DNA of 64,000 nt from Paramoeba atlantica (Eukaryota > Discosea), in the NCBI GenBank assembly GCA_977017575.1, contig CDRNVI010000028.1:1-64000 (forward strand), written 5' to 3'. Position 1 is the stretch's first letter; each line of letters begins with the position of its first letter. The translations under genes and the position numbers were made by a program. Below, piece by piece: positions 41,670 to 51,364 of this stretch. The notes under the pieces were generated by a model. That model made no database searches, was not told where the DNA came from, and saw only the letters and a program-made list of their open reading frames with translations.

Positions 41670-42541
41670 TAAGTGACCCACCCTTATTTTTCGCACAGAG
41701 GCGCGTAGGGGGGTTACGGCACCACATTATCAAAATTTTGAGATCTATACGTTCCCGCTATTTTAAGCTCTGTGTGCTCTATGTGCCAAGGCCTCACTGA
41801 ATTACAAAAAATAAAAAGAGTAAACTTTGCAAAAATTTACAGTATGGATACATCTCGTGTTGTATTTACAGACGAAAAAACATTTGAAACGAATGATAGC
41901 CGAAAGAATGTGTGGGTAGCACCCGGTCAAAAAGCAGCCCCGCGTCAAAAATTACGCTGGGCGCCAAGATGTCAAGTTTGAGGTGCCACAGGAGTAGGGT
42001 GGAGACACTTGGTTATTCTGGATTCTGACTCGTCTATCACGAGTATGTCCTGCATAGAGACGCTCAAAAAGGTAACATTCCCCATGAATTGTATTTTTCA
42101 ACAAGATGGGGCCACGGCACACATCGCCCACGCCTCTAAGGACTACATTACAAGTAGAATGAAAGATGTATTAAAAAATTGGCCCCCAATTCACCAGACC
42201 TTTCCCCCATAGAAAACGTCTGGTCTATGGTTCAAGAGGCAGTAGACGAACAAACGCGATCGGACAAACCTTCACTTATCCGATGTGTACGTAAAGCATG
42301 GTCTTCTTTGCCTCAAAAAGTGATCGACAAAACGGTCTTAAGCTTTGACTCGCCTTAAGCAGTGTATAAAATTGAACGGCGAAAAAGTGAAAAAATGGTA
42401 ATCTCTCTCTAAATTATACTTATTCGCTTCTTTTAGTTTCATTCCTTCTCGCGCAAAGTCTTTGTGTTGAGATCTGCAAAATGCAACAAAAATCAGCTCA
42501 AACGGACACTTGTACGAAAAAAAGGGGTGGGTCACTTTTTC
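41670..42541 (+). mobile_element. Degenerate Tc1/mariner element, copy A
   Basis: The ends are inverted: AGTGACCCACCCTTATTTTT on the left and AAAAGGGGTGGGTCACT on the right. Transposase parts at 41772-42360 read VVFTDEKTFETNDSRK, IFQQDGATAHIAHASKDYIT and, after a frameshift, SPIENVWSMVQEAVDE. There is a stop after APRCQV and the N-terminal HTH is deleted. It shares about three quarters of its residues with copy B at 46730-47690. Confidence 0.82.
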
Positions 42542-43001
42542 TTGGGGGGTTTTATAATAGAAAAAATATAGGGGCTCCGGTGGTCCAAAATTGAAAAAAA
42601 ATTGAAAAAAATGTCTAGGGAGGGGGGTCTAGGGGGGGGCATACGTAGTTTTTTGAAAATTTCAAAATCGTGCGCAGGGAAGTGATAGAGTATGCCGCGG
42701 CGATGATTTTCCACCCCCCCACCTGGGGGTACCCCCCGGTACGCGTCGGAGGGGTCCGACAAACTTCACCGCGTTCGATGTTACAAGCTACTTGGCCATA
42801 TGCTACAAGACCCTCCCCATCACTCCACTCATCTTCACCAATAAGAGAGTTATCGCTTGAATCTACCAAGAAATCACTCAAAGTCCAATCGGGGTCATCA
42901 CCAAGTGAGGATGGTGTTGATACGCTCAGATTTGAGATTGAGCTAGCATCAGAGCGAAGGGAAGTACAGTAACTTGACTCCTCGTCCAATTGCAATGACA
43001 T
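42542..43001 (-). mobile_element. Repeat R2 copy 2 fused to a DDPDW-type acidic ORF
   Basis: The minus frame 42615-43001 begins with the acidic segment (SSLGDDPDWTLSD...GEDEWSDGEGLVAYG) related to the ORF at 12753-13514. It then runs into repeat R2 sequence (42542-42770), which is the inverse of 345-600. The acidic protein is therefore cut short by, or carried next to, R2. A broken mobile-element remnant. Confidence 0.6.
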
Positions 43002-43224
43002 GTTCCAAGAAACTTTTTTACTTTCTTAGAAAGTAAAGGAAAAAACGAAAATTGGAAACTCTACAACAAAACACGTTTTGCGTTTGATAGTATCAAATTC
43101 TTACTCTATCGGATGTTTCGGGGAAAGTAAAGGAAAATTCGCTTTTTTATGACTTTTTAGCTTGACAATTTTCTTTTCAACAAAAAGACATTATCTACGT
43201 AGGGGGTCATTTTACACCTTTTCC

Positions 43225-43590
43225 GTTATTTTCCATGGTATGCCAGGGGTGTCGGGGGTTTGCTTGTCGAAAAAAGTTCACCCTCAGCCGCATATCACGC
43301 TGGACCGAAGCACAGTGCGAGCAGTGGCTTCGAAGCCACGGGCTTGTCGCGAGAAGGGTTGTCTGTGGAAAACGGACACACTCATCACCAAAAGAAATGG
43401 AATTAGAGGGTAGTGCGTGGCACTGTACTAAGAAATGCAAGGGTAGATACGGTGCCATGGGGCCTCTTTTGACTGGGAAGGCGAAAAAAAGTGCAAGACA
43501 AACTCTGCACTTCATCCTGCTGTACTCTCGTGGCGAAGCTCACGCGGGTTTTCACCCGAAAAAATTGTTTATCCATGATGCTTTTTTTTT
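43225..43590 (+). pseudogene. Merlin transposase N-terminal relic
   Basis: The frame reads MVCQGCRGFACRKKFTLSRI, SRWTEAQCEQWLRSHGLVAR and AWHCTKKCKGRYGAMGPLLT, homologous to the relic at 24785-25697 and to the ISXO2-like zinc-ribbon and N-terminal domain. The frame stays open into a family-P MITE end at 43581, after which the transposase is lost. Confidence 0.7.
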
Positions 43591-43655
43591 AGTGGCTTCG
43601 TTAAACGCGGAGGTAGTTTTCAACGCGAAGCGCGCAGCACGAGTGACTTCTAAGA
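43581..43655. mobile_element. Half copy of palindromic MITE family P
   Basis: TTTTAGTGGCTTCGTTAAAC through GCGAAGCGCGCAGCACGAG, matching the left arm and loop of 26217-26325. The right arm is absent. Confidence 0.7.
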
Positions 43656-43779
43656 GGGTTGAAACCTATGAAAGGCAAAACCTGGCAAAACCTGCTTATT
43701 CCTGATTGACGTGGCGAAGAAAAGTACTTTGTCAAAAATAGTGAAGAACATACTTGGTCTCCATCGTGCGCTGCAAAAC

Positions 43780-43975
43780 ATTTTTGCGCCACAAAAAATG
43801 AAAATTTTGAAAAAAATATTTTTCGAAATAAACCCCCAGAAAGGGTAGCCGAGGTCTTGGTGCACATTTTTCACCCCCGTACTCGGGGACGACTCCCCCT
43901 GGTATCAACAGGACGGGGCCGCCAAGTTCGGTTTTTTCTGAAAAGAAAATTGAAAAAAAGTCAACTTGGCGAAAA
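43780..43975 (-). repeat. Dispersed repeat R2, copy 3
   Basis: The inverse of 285-440: it shares CTACCCTTTCTG, the CCGTCCTG word next to a G-rich palindromic core and the CCAAGTTC edge. It directly precedes the unknown plus-strand frame at 43980-44540. Confidence 0.65.
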
Positions 43976-43979
43976 ATAT

Positions 43980-44540
43980 GGCTTTAAAATACTTTATGTA
44001 TTCTTTTTCAATTGCCGTCACGACCATGATGTCATACACGTTGACGGCATGGGGCATGAATCTCATTATAAGACTCGTAATCATTATCAGCAACATCGTA
44101 AGCACTGCGATCTTCGAATTGATAAGGAGAAAATTGACGCTGTTCAAATGGCTATGTCGTGTGAAAGGGAAGCCGAACTTTACGCAACACGAATAGTACC
44201 CAGAATGCATGCTCTCATGAGCACTCCTTCTCAGCAATTTCATACTTTTGTTCGGTCGCTCCTGGAGCAATGGCCTCCAAATGTCACCATCGAACAGTTT
44301 CTAGCCTTTATCCACAAAAAGACCGGAAAACTTCAAGAATGTGAATCTGTTCTCGCGGATGAGCTATGGGAGATTCTCAAGTCGGACATCGATAAGTATG
44401 CATACGTTGGGGCTGCCGTTGACACTCGTATTGATCGGATGAAGGGAGAACATATCCTATTATGTGTGGTATACAGTCCAGCCGCATGTCGGCCCTGTGG
44501 AATATGTATGCTGACCGATTTTTTTTGCGTGGAAACTTGA
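43980..44540 (+). CDS. Unrecognised plus-strand frame, probable element gene
   Basis: The open frame 43857-44540 enters from repeat R2; the unique part begins near 43980. It contains RVDKEK-like basic and helical stretches (SLLEQWPPNVTIEQFLAFIH; LADELWEILKSDIDKYAYVG) and VDTRIDRMKGEHILLCVVYS. No start or family is evident. Its strand and its position between repeats suggest a mobile-element protein fragment. Confidence 0.4.
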   Translation, partial: GFKILYVFFFNCRHDHDVIHVDGMGHESHYKTRNHYQQHRKHCDLRIDKEKIDAVQMAMSCEREAELYATRIVPRMHALMSTPSQQFHTFVRSLLEQWPPNVTIEQFLAFIHKKTGKLQECESVLADELWEILKSDIDKYAYVGAAVDTRIDRMKGEHILLCVVYSPAACRPCGICMLTDFFCVET

Positions 44541-45019
44541 GGTGAAAATGAGATGAAAAGAATGACTCATAGCTCGAAAACGCAGCATAAACCACCTGTA
44601 ACAGGTGCAGTACGTCTTTGCTTGGAAACCCAAGCGTGGGGGTCAATCACGCTTGAGAAGTTACGCCTCCTAACAACGCATTGTACTAACACAGGAAACG
44701 ATATGTCAGCGAGGCGTTTTACTGTAACGTACTACGTACTCCTGACATACTGAACTCGTTGCATTGCGTACGAATCATGGAAAATGTAAAAGTTGCGGGT
44801 AAAGTCTTCACCCGTAAGTTTTACTAAGATCTGTGCGTAAACGACCAAGGGAGCCCTGGCCACCAAACAAAGAAAGCCCTGGCCACCAATAAGGCACCCC
44901 CTTATTTTTTGCATGAGGGGGGATGGTAGGGTTATCATAACACGTTTTCGTTCACAATTTTGAGATCTGTACGTTCCCGCGGTTTTCAGCTCATAAAAAA
45001 GAAAAGAATAAAAAAATAT
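44541..45019. other. Decayed Tc1-like sequence
   Basis: 44880-44990 resembles the left end of Tc1 copy A (CACCCCCTTATTTTTTGCA ... TTTTGAGATCTGTACGTTCC versus TTTTGAGATCTATACGTTCC at 41735). GAGCCCTGGCCACCAA is repeated at 44850 and 44874. No intact gene. Confidence 0.5.
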
Positions 45020-45558
45020 TGGGTAATATGCAGTCAAACTGTACCCTAAATTTCAATTTTTTTTCAATTTCTTTAAAAATTTAAACGAAAAAGGCTTTTC
45101 TTGATAGCTTTGAGTCATTTACACCCACTTTTTGGCTTTGTTTACGTCTTTTACTTTTACTTTTGTTATTATGGACATCTCAGGGTGCAGCACTTTTGCA
45201 TGTATGACGATAGTGATGTCAATTTTGCAAATATAGTTGGAGAACCTTGCCGTTTGTCTAACGAACCACTCTTTCGGAGCCGATGCGCCATAACCTAGCT
45301 GCGGAGAGAAACCTAGAAATAAGCAATGTTTCGAATTGCGGTTCGAAGTGCCGCCCAAAAATTCCGGAGCTCGGTCTTCCTCTTCAGAAGGTCTATCTAA
45401 CTTGTTAACGAGGTGGAAACCATCGGCAAATTGTCTTATTTATGTCGAATTGCACCTTGTAAGAACCTAAAAACAAGAAACCAAGTCGCCTCTGATGCAA
45501 ATATGCTTTTGTGAAAAAATATTTTTTTAGGGTACATTTTGACTGCAGTTGACCCAAA
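45020..45558. mobile_element. TIR element of about 540 bp
   Basis: The left end is GGGTAATATGCAGTCAAAC with TGTACCCTAAA. The right end is the complement of GGGTCAACTGCAGTCAAAA with TGTACCCTAAAA. The interior is AT-rich without a recognisable protein. Confidence 0.6.
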
Positions 45559-46079
45559 ATACATTACCACTTTAACATTAGGGTCGATTTATGAAAAAAT
45601 CATCCCGCAGACTTCCAAAAGGCGGTCTCAGCCCCCTGGGAAAGGAACGCATGCAATTAAGGTTTCAAGACGGCACGGGAATTCAACACGAGAATTGAAT
45701 ATACGCGGGAAAACACATTCGAAATACCTCCGTGATCCCCTCAAAGTTGAGGTGAAAAAAGTCTAAAAAAATCCCCTTAAAAACAAAGCCTCGTAAAAAA
45801 AGGGAAAAGTAGTACTTTTCCCTTTGTTAGAAATTTCCCCTCGTCAGTTTCGTTTCGGGCATCTGTTTCGGTTTTAAAATGAAGAAAAATTAAGAAAAAA
45901 AGGGATAAAAACACATTTGCATATGACTAGGATGGGTCAAAGGGCTTAAAAGCACCTTGAAATACGAAGTAAAAAAATATAGTTTTTTATAGTTTTTGAA
46001 AAAAGTTTATAGTAACTATATAGTACTATATTGATAGTTTTATAGTTTCTGCGAACCCTGAAAAATACCATTATTTCCA
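45559..46079. other. AT-rich repeat-derived spacer
   Basis: A 75-codon plus frame (45539-45766) lacks motifs. TATAGT words near 45975-46045 form a short degenerate tandem. Nothing else is supported. Confidence 0.4.
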
Positions 46080-46345
46080 AGAAGGATGCGGCAGGGGTGA
46101 CAAAGTGCAACAGTTCGAAGCGTATTTCTGTTGTTTTGTGAAAAAGGGGTGTTACTGCATGTCATCGAACTGTTCGTCGAGATATGAGGCAGACAGGGCA
46201 CCAATATAGGCGACGCACATTTTCACTAGGGCTTACCGCTGTACAAAAAACGCGTACACTTTTCTTTAAATTACAAAGAGATCACATCGAAATTAATATT
46301 CTTAGATGAAGAGGTGTTTGCTACAAACGATAATAAACTGTGTTC
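46080..46345 (+). pseudogene. Old Tc1-like transposase relic
   Basis: The plus strand reads LGLTAVQKTRTLFFKLQRDH, then, shifted, LDEEVFATNDN, aligning with the region before and including the first catalytic block of copy B (TDEKIFDTNDS). It has several breaks and is much older than copies A and B. Confidence 0.55.
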
Positions 46346-46351
46346 CGGGTT

Positions 46352-46500
46352 ATTGTGCCCCCCCCCCCGGGACAATAACTACTGTACCCCCCTAGTTATC
46401 TGTTGCTACTTTTCTAGAAAAGGTGACAGATAAGTAGGGGGCGTAGGGGTGTGACCGATAACTAGGAGGGGTCAAAGTGCGACAGATATCTAGGGGGGTC
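46352..46500. repeat. G/C-run repeat cluster with CTAGTTATCTGT words
   Basis: CCCCCCTAGTTATCTGT at 46387 is followed by inverted GACAGATAAGTAGGGGG, then two more decayed copies (CGATAACTAGGAGGGG and GACAGATATCTAGGGGGG). The layout matches the other hairpin and doubled-end elements. Confidence 0.6.
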
Positions 46501-46729
46501 CGTCGCCAAAAAAAAGCGAGGGAACGAAATGTTACAGAAACGGTATCTTTATTGCCTAGGAAGATTCCTTTCTACCCCAATGGGGTACTAAACCCCCGCT
46601 CACGAAAAGTAACCCCCCTCTTTTTTTTCGTACAAATGTCTGTTTGAGCTGATTTTTGTTGCATTTTGCAGATCTCAACACAAGGACTTTGCGCGTGAAA
46701 GAAACGAATACGCACAATTTAGAGAAGAA

Positions 46730-47690
46730 TTACCATTTTGTCACTTTTTCGCCCTTCAATCTTATACAGTCCTTAAGTTGAGAATCAGAACTTAATACTG
46801 TTTTGTCGATCACTTTTTGAGTTAAAGAAGACCATGCTTTACGTACACATCGGATAAGTGAAGGTTTGTCCGATGGCGTTTGTTCGTCTACCGCCTCTTG
46901 GACCGTATACCAGACGTTTTCTATGGGGGAAAGGTCGGGCGAGTTGGGGGGCCAGTTTCTTAGAACATCACTCATTCGATTCTCAATATACTCTTTGGAG
47001 GCACGGGCAGTATGTGCCGTTGCCCCATCCTGTTGAAATACACTATTAGGTGGGAAATCTACCTGTTTTAATGTTTCTATGTAAGTCTCTCTTGTAATAG
47101 ATGTGTCATTTCGTAGAGTAACCAAATACCTCCACCCCACTCCTACAGCACCCCAAACTTGGCATCTTGGTGCCCAACGTACTTTTTGACGCGGGGCTGC
47201 TTTTTGACCGCGCTTTACCCACATGTGTCTTCTGCTATCGTTGGTATCGAATATCTTTTCGTCCGTAAAAATAACACGGGCAGTATCCAATTTGTAATTC
47301 AAAGCAAATTGAACTCTTTTTTTGCTTTCGTCGTTCGGTAAGCCCTTGGCATACTGGCCGAGCGGCATAATTGTAATCCAGCGATGCTAGATCTCGCTTT
47401 ACAGTGCTTTGCGAAACTTGTATACCTTTTTTACACAGTTGGCCTTTTATACGCCTTGAAGAATTGAATTTTGGTACCCCAGCGGGGTCGAGGGGAGCCA
47501 ATATCTTTTCACTTTTCTTTTTGCGAGATTCGATTTTTTTAATGGTCACAGGACTCAAAGTGTATTCCCCGCTACATTTTTTTTCGTTCAGATATTTTTT
47601 GATTATCCTTCTAGAGACGTTAAATGGGATTATTGTTTTATCGGAACACCTTCTCCCTGTCTCATCTTCAGAAGAACCTTGCCACTATCC
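46730..47690 (-). pseudogene. Tc1/mariner transposase, nearly whole (copy B)
   Basis: The C-terminal frame (46730-47368) has all three catalytic blocks: VIFTDEKIFDTND, SVFQQDGATAHTARAS and NSPDLSPIENVWYTV. The N-terminal HTH lies in another frame (up to about 47690: SDKTIIPFNVSRRIIKKYLN; VSQSTVKRDLASLDYNYAAR), with one frameshift near 47350. No start codon is obvious upstream. The subterminal box GTTTGAGCTGATTTTTGTTG lies at 46642, past the C-terminus. Clearly younger than the relic at 46080. Confidence 0.82.
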
Positions 47691-47740
47691 GTAAGCCCCC
47701 CTTTTGGGAGCCGATATGATGAGCGGCACATTCACTCATA

Positions 47741-48491
47741 CACTGTCGTTCAGCTATAAGTCCCCCCCCCTTTATTCTTCGGTCGCTCGTCCGTTTGACC
47801 TAATTCCTGCGGCAAACGAGAGATCTCGATCCCTAGCCTATCTTTGTGGGTCTTCTTGTAAGAACTTAATATACGCTTTTGGCACTCAAAATACTGTTCA
47901 AAAATGAGATTTTCCAATGTACAGTCAAATTTTCTCTTTTTTTGTCATTGACACTACCCTTTTTATACCCATGGTGAGGAACCACAGGCCGAGTTACCTC
48001 AACTCGGATCGTACGACGCTGGCAATGCGCATTTCGTTTGTTATTGAACGAAAATGCGGTGCTTCCACCACTTCCATTTCTAAAAAATATAAAATTGATA
48101 AAAAAACGGTACGAAAATGGGTAAAAAGGTACGATGGAAAAATAAATGTGTTCTCAGAGTATTTAAAAAGTATGAACAAGGTGTTGGAGAACGGGGGGTG
48201 GCATATTGGATATTAAGCTTGTCTTTGTGTTATCTTCTTTTCCTGCAGTGATTGTATTTATGGGGTTTTACCCGGTAAATATATCAAAAAATGGAACATT
48301 TTTTTAAAAAAATCATTTGTTCGGCTCCTTTTTTTCAAAAAATAATTCGACCCTAATGAGTCGAGAAAAACCAGTTTAAACAGCGGGAAACGCACCTATG
48401 TAAAATTCTCTACACGTTTAAAAAAAAGATTATAAAAAACAGACCAGTCTTTCAAAATTCGATGGGGGGGACTTATAGCTGAACGACAGTG
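47741..48491 (+). mobile_element. 751-bp Tc1-type element with 28-bp perfect TIRs
   Basis: The ends begin CACTGTCGTTCAGCTATAAG followed by a C7+ run, and are flanked by TA (47739-47740, 48492-48493). It carries a short frame with only an HTH (see the CDS at 47974). The subterminal box is diverged (GTTTGACCTAATTCCTGC at 47793). Confidence 0.88.
47974..48216 (+). CDS. HTH-only transposase remnant
   Basis: 80 codons from MVRNHRPSYLNSDRTTLAMR. One helix-turn-helix is clear (ASTTSISKKYKIDKKTVRKW); the protein ends after NGGWHIGY, which resembles the start of the second N-terminal helix unit in Tc1-type proteins. There is no catalytic domain. Whether it is made is unknown. Confidence 0.5.
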   Translation: MRNHRPSYLNSDRTTLAMRISFVIERKCGASTTSISKKYKIDKKTVRKWVKRYDGKINVFSEYLKSMNKVLENGGWHIGY

Positions 48492-48637
48492 TAAGTGTAA
48501 GTGTATATAAAGTGTATATAAGCGAAAGTAGCAAATATGTGTATAAAGATATTTATAAATTATAAATATTTACAATATACATGTATGTGTATAAGTGTAT
48601 GTCTACATACAACCTTGTATAACCGTAAGTGTATATA

Positions 48638-48850
48638 CAGTGGTTTCAAGATATCTTCCCCCCCGCGGAATTTTAAGTTTTTTTATATGTTTTTTCTCAT
48701 TTTCGCAGCATTGGATAGATCTCGTTTCTCTGGTGAAGAGCTTTGCTGCTGTGAAACTGCTCTGTGAAACGCTTTTTTTCTGCTATAAGCTATTGCGGAA
48801 CGTGAGATCTAAGGCCCTTGTCGAAAGTGAGGGTCAAAGTTTTCTGTGAT
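48638..48850. mobile_element. Tc1-like MITE left end
   Basis: TA then CAGTGGTTTCAAGATATCT and a C8 run with CGCGGAATTTTAAG, nearly identical to 7185-7260. No matching right end is found before the next repeat. Confidence 0.6.
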
Positions 48851-48954
48851 GTTCTCCCCTCTATCCTAGTTTTTCCTGTTTTTTTCTTCAAAAACATAAT
48901 TTTTTGAAAATCTATAATATTTTTCTGAAAAATTAGGAATGGTATTTATAGAAA

Positions 48955-49256
48955 TTAATGAGAAGAGGAGTATATAAAGGGGGGGTCTGAATTTTTCCCC
49001 CGCTGTGAAAAAGTGTAAAAACAAAGGCCGCGCCGCTTCGCGGTGCGGCTCATCCAGTTTTCCTGCCTTTCCTTCTATATCACCTCCCATTTCTAGAAGA
49101 AAAGGCTTGGAACGTTCCCGTTTTTTTCCTAAATTTTTCAGAAAAATTACTAAAAATTGAAAAAAAAATGCCCCCCCTTCGGGGGGGGGCACACACGAAA
49201 AACGAAGTATAAAGGGGGGGATCTGACCAGCGAAGTATAAAGGGGGGGTCACAGTA
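48955..49256. repeat. GTATAAAGGGGGGG repeat cluster
   Basis: TATATAAAGGGGGGGTCTG at 48969, a GC hairpin (CCGCGCCGCTTCGCGGTGCGG near 49025, within a 22-nt patch), a C7TTCGGGGGGGGG hairpin (about 49172), and two GAAGTATAAAGGGGGGG copies (49205, 49230). Same doubled-end layout as the other hairpin elements. Minus frames here are low-complexity shadows. Confidence 0.55.
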
Positions 49257-49394
49257 CTTAAAAAAAGAGAAAGAACGGACACGCAACAAAAAATGAAAAA
49301 TTCCCAGGAGGGGCAAGATCAATGCCCACCTGTACATGTGTGTGTATGTATTTACCCCGCCCTACGTGCCTGGGTTAACTTACACTGATCTATT

Positions 49395-50001
49395 TCAGTA
49401 TTTACGTATGCCTGTTCCAGCGACGCTCAAGCTTCCGGATTGCAACCCCCAAGGTAACGTTGACACGAATACATTGCCCGAGAGCCCTACATTCCGAGAC
49501 AAGTAAACACAAGTTAAATTCGGCGGTAAATTTGCGAAATACACAGGACCTGAAAGATTATTATCACCAACAAAAAGTCGCTCCATTGTTTTTGGAGCGT
49601 CCTCAAGGTAACTAATGCTTCCGGAAAATTGGTTTGTTCCCGCACTGAAGTACTTCAACTTGCGAGGTACACTGTATGTCTTTGAGAACAATGCTACCTG
49701 ATAACCTGTTCGCATCGAGACGCAGCTCAAGAAGACTTTCCGGCAGACTTTTCCAATCAAGAGTTCCCTGTAGTTTTCTCGATGCCCAGTCGATACTTGT
49801 TACTTCTCCGTCCTCATTGCAGCTCACGCCATCCCACTGACACGCAGGAGTGTGTGATTCCCACGAGGGATGTAGAATAGACACGTTCTGAAGAAACAGT
49901 AAAAGTCGATATTCTTGCGACGTTGCAGCACTTACGCGACCCAACCGTGCAGAGGTGTAACTTGGGTCTGCGGCAAACAATCCCAGGCAATAATCATACA
50001 T
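49395..50001 (-). pseudogene. LRR family gene with one frameshift (copy 11)
   Basis: The N-terminal frame (49612-50001) starts MYDYCLGLFAADPSYTSARL and has the motif RVSAATSQEYRLLLFL, the N-cap SHTPACQWDGVSC and LRR SLPESLLELRLDANRLSG. The rest (49395-49690) is in another frame: VPRKLKYFSAGTNQFSG, NLPPNLTCVYLSRNVGLSG and the cap SVAGTGIRKY. The two overlap at about 49675-49690, so a single indel separates them. Either a young pseudogene or a sequencing error. Confidence 0.8.
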
Positions 50002-50256
50002 TGGTACCAGTGGCTATGAAATAATAAAAAAATATTCCAAAAAAGGAGGTACAAGGTTAATTAAGACTTCTGCATGAGTGTGTATGGGAAATCATTCAAA
50101 TCAGTGATCTCTAAACATGTAGCGAACCGCACTAAGAATAATAGTTCGATAGCTCGTAGGCGTAGTTTGTTAAGAGTAAGCGAAACTTTTAAAGGAGGCT
50201 GGGGCTATAAGACAAGTGCGATTTCCGAAGGAACACAATCTACCCGGACCAACGTT

Positions 50257-50865
50257 TCAGGAATTCGTACAAACAAGCATTGTTTCATGCGTACTGAGAC
50301 ACAATACGGGCGAAAGCTTTGCGACATTGACGTGCCCTTGGAGCTCTTTATTGCAACTTAAGTCAAGTAGTGTCAACTTTAGCGGTATTTTTTGAAGATT
50401 TACGTGACCAGAAAAACGATTCCGAGAAAGATCCAGATCTCTCAACGACTGCGGTAATAGATTTAAATTTAACGACCCCGTAAATCGATTTAGACTTAAA
50501 TTTAAACAGGACAACTTGGGAGGGAGTTCCTCGAGTTGGATCTCTCCACCCAATTGGTTCATGGACAAATCCACATGAATAAGCGAGCGAGGGAGCGCGG
50601 ACAAATTTACTGTCCCCTTCAGCGCAAGGTTTAACCAGATAAGAGATCTCACCTGATTACTTTGAAAGCAAATTACACCATTCCATTTTCCGGGGGAGTT
50701 GTGGATATTCCACGAGGGAGGAGTGTTTCCCATGTCTTGTACAAGCTTCTCGAGTTCATATTCCTGGGGTAAATTCGAGTGGTGCACTTTGGAGGCACGT
50801 GAAGGTGATGATGATGCGTCACTTGAAGAAGCTCTGGAGATGCCACCTAGAGATGAACATGGCAT
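50257..50865 (-). CDS. LRR family protein (copy 12)
   Basis: 202 codons from MPCSSLGGISRASSSDASSS; a Ser-rich N-terminus without a signal peptide. Then KVHHSNLPQEYELEKLV, an N-cap with the first Cys replaced (NSPGKWNGVIC), four very regular LRRs (LLPQSLRDLDLSRNRFSG), last repeat SCNKELQG and a short tail HETMLVCTNS. Open frame. Confidence 0.87.
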   Translation of the reverse strand: MPCSSLGGISRASSSDASSSPSRASKVHHSNLPQEYELEKLVQDMGNTPPSWNIHNSPGKWNGVICFQSNQVRSLIWLNLALKGTVNLSALPRSLIHVDLSMNQLGGEIQLEELPPKLSCLNLSLNRFTGSLNLNLLPQSLRDLDLSRNRFSGHVNLQKIPLKLTLLDLSCNKELQGHVNVAKLSPVLCLSTHETMLVCTNS

Positions 50866-51364
50866 GATATGCGTTCCTCAAAATGAAGAAAAATGAAGGA
50901 CAAGGAAAAAAGTATATTAAATGTGTTAAAAAAGTTAATCATAAAGTTCTGCATCATTTCATCATATTCAATGCATAAAGGACGTTCAATAATCTCCCGA
51001 ATGAATATAGCTTGTCAGTTTGGTAGTTCGAAAAAGTTTCGAATGATCGTAAAACAAGAAAGAGAAAAATAAGATTGTTTCATCTCTATTTTATCCACTA
51101 CAATTTTTCGAGCTTTAAAATTTACAACATTGGTCTCTACTTTGACGCTATTTGGAATAGCGTTTATGAAATAATTTCATAACACTTTTTGCAGTCACAT
51201 CTGCTGTTTCCTCCCCATCTTAATACATTCGAGTCCTTTCTATTTCTTATTCCACTTTCCCACCGAATTTATTGCAAACCGAACCCCACCCATACGCTGT
51301 TCAAACATTTACACAAGCGAGTAATTCTTTTCCTTCTAAAACCCCCTTTCTTTTTGAAACATTT
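50866..51364. other. Spacer downstream of the RNR gene
   Basis: AT-rich with pyrimidine-rich tracts near 51190-51350. No gene or repeat is supported. It should include the RNR 3' untranslated region. Confidence 0.5.
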
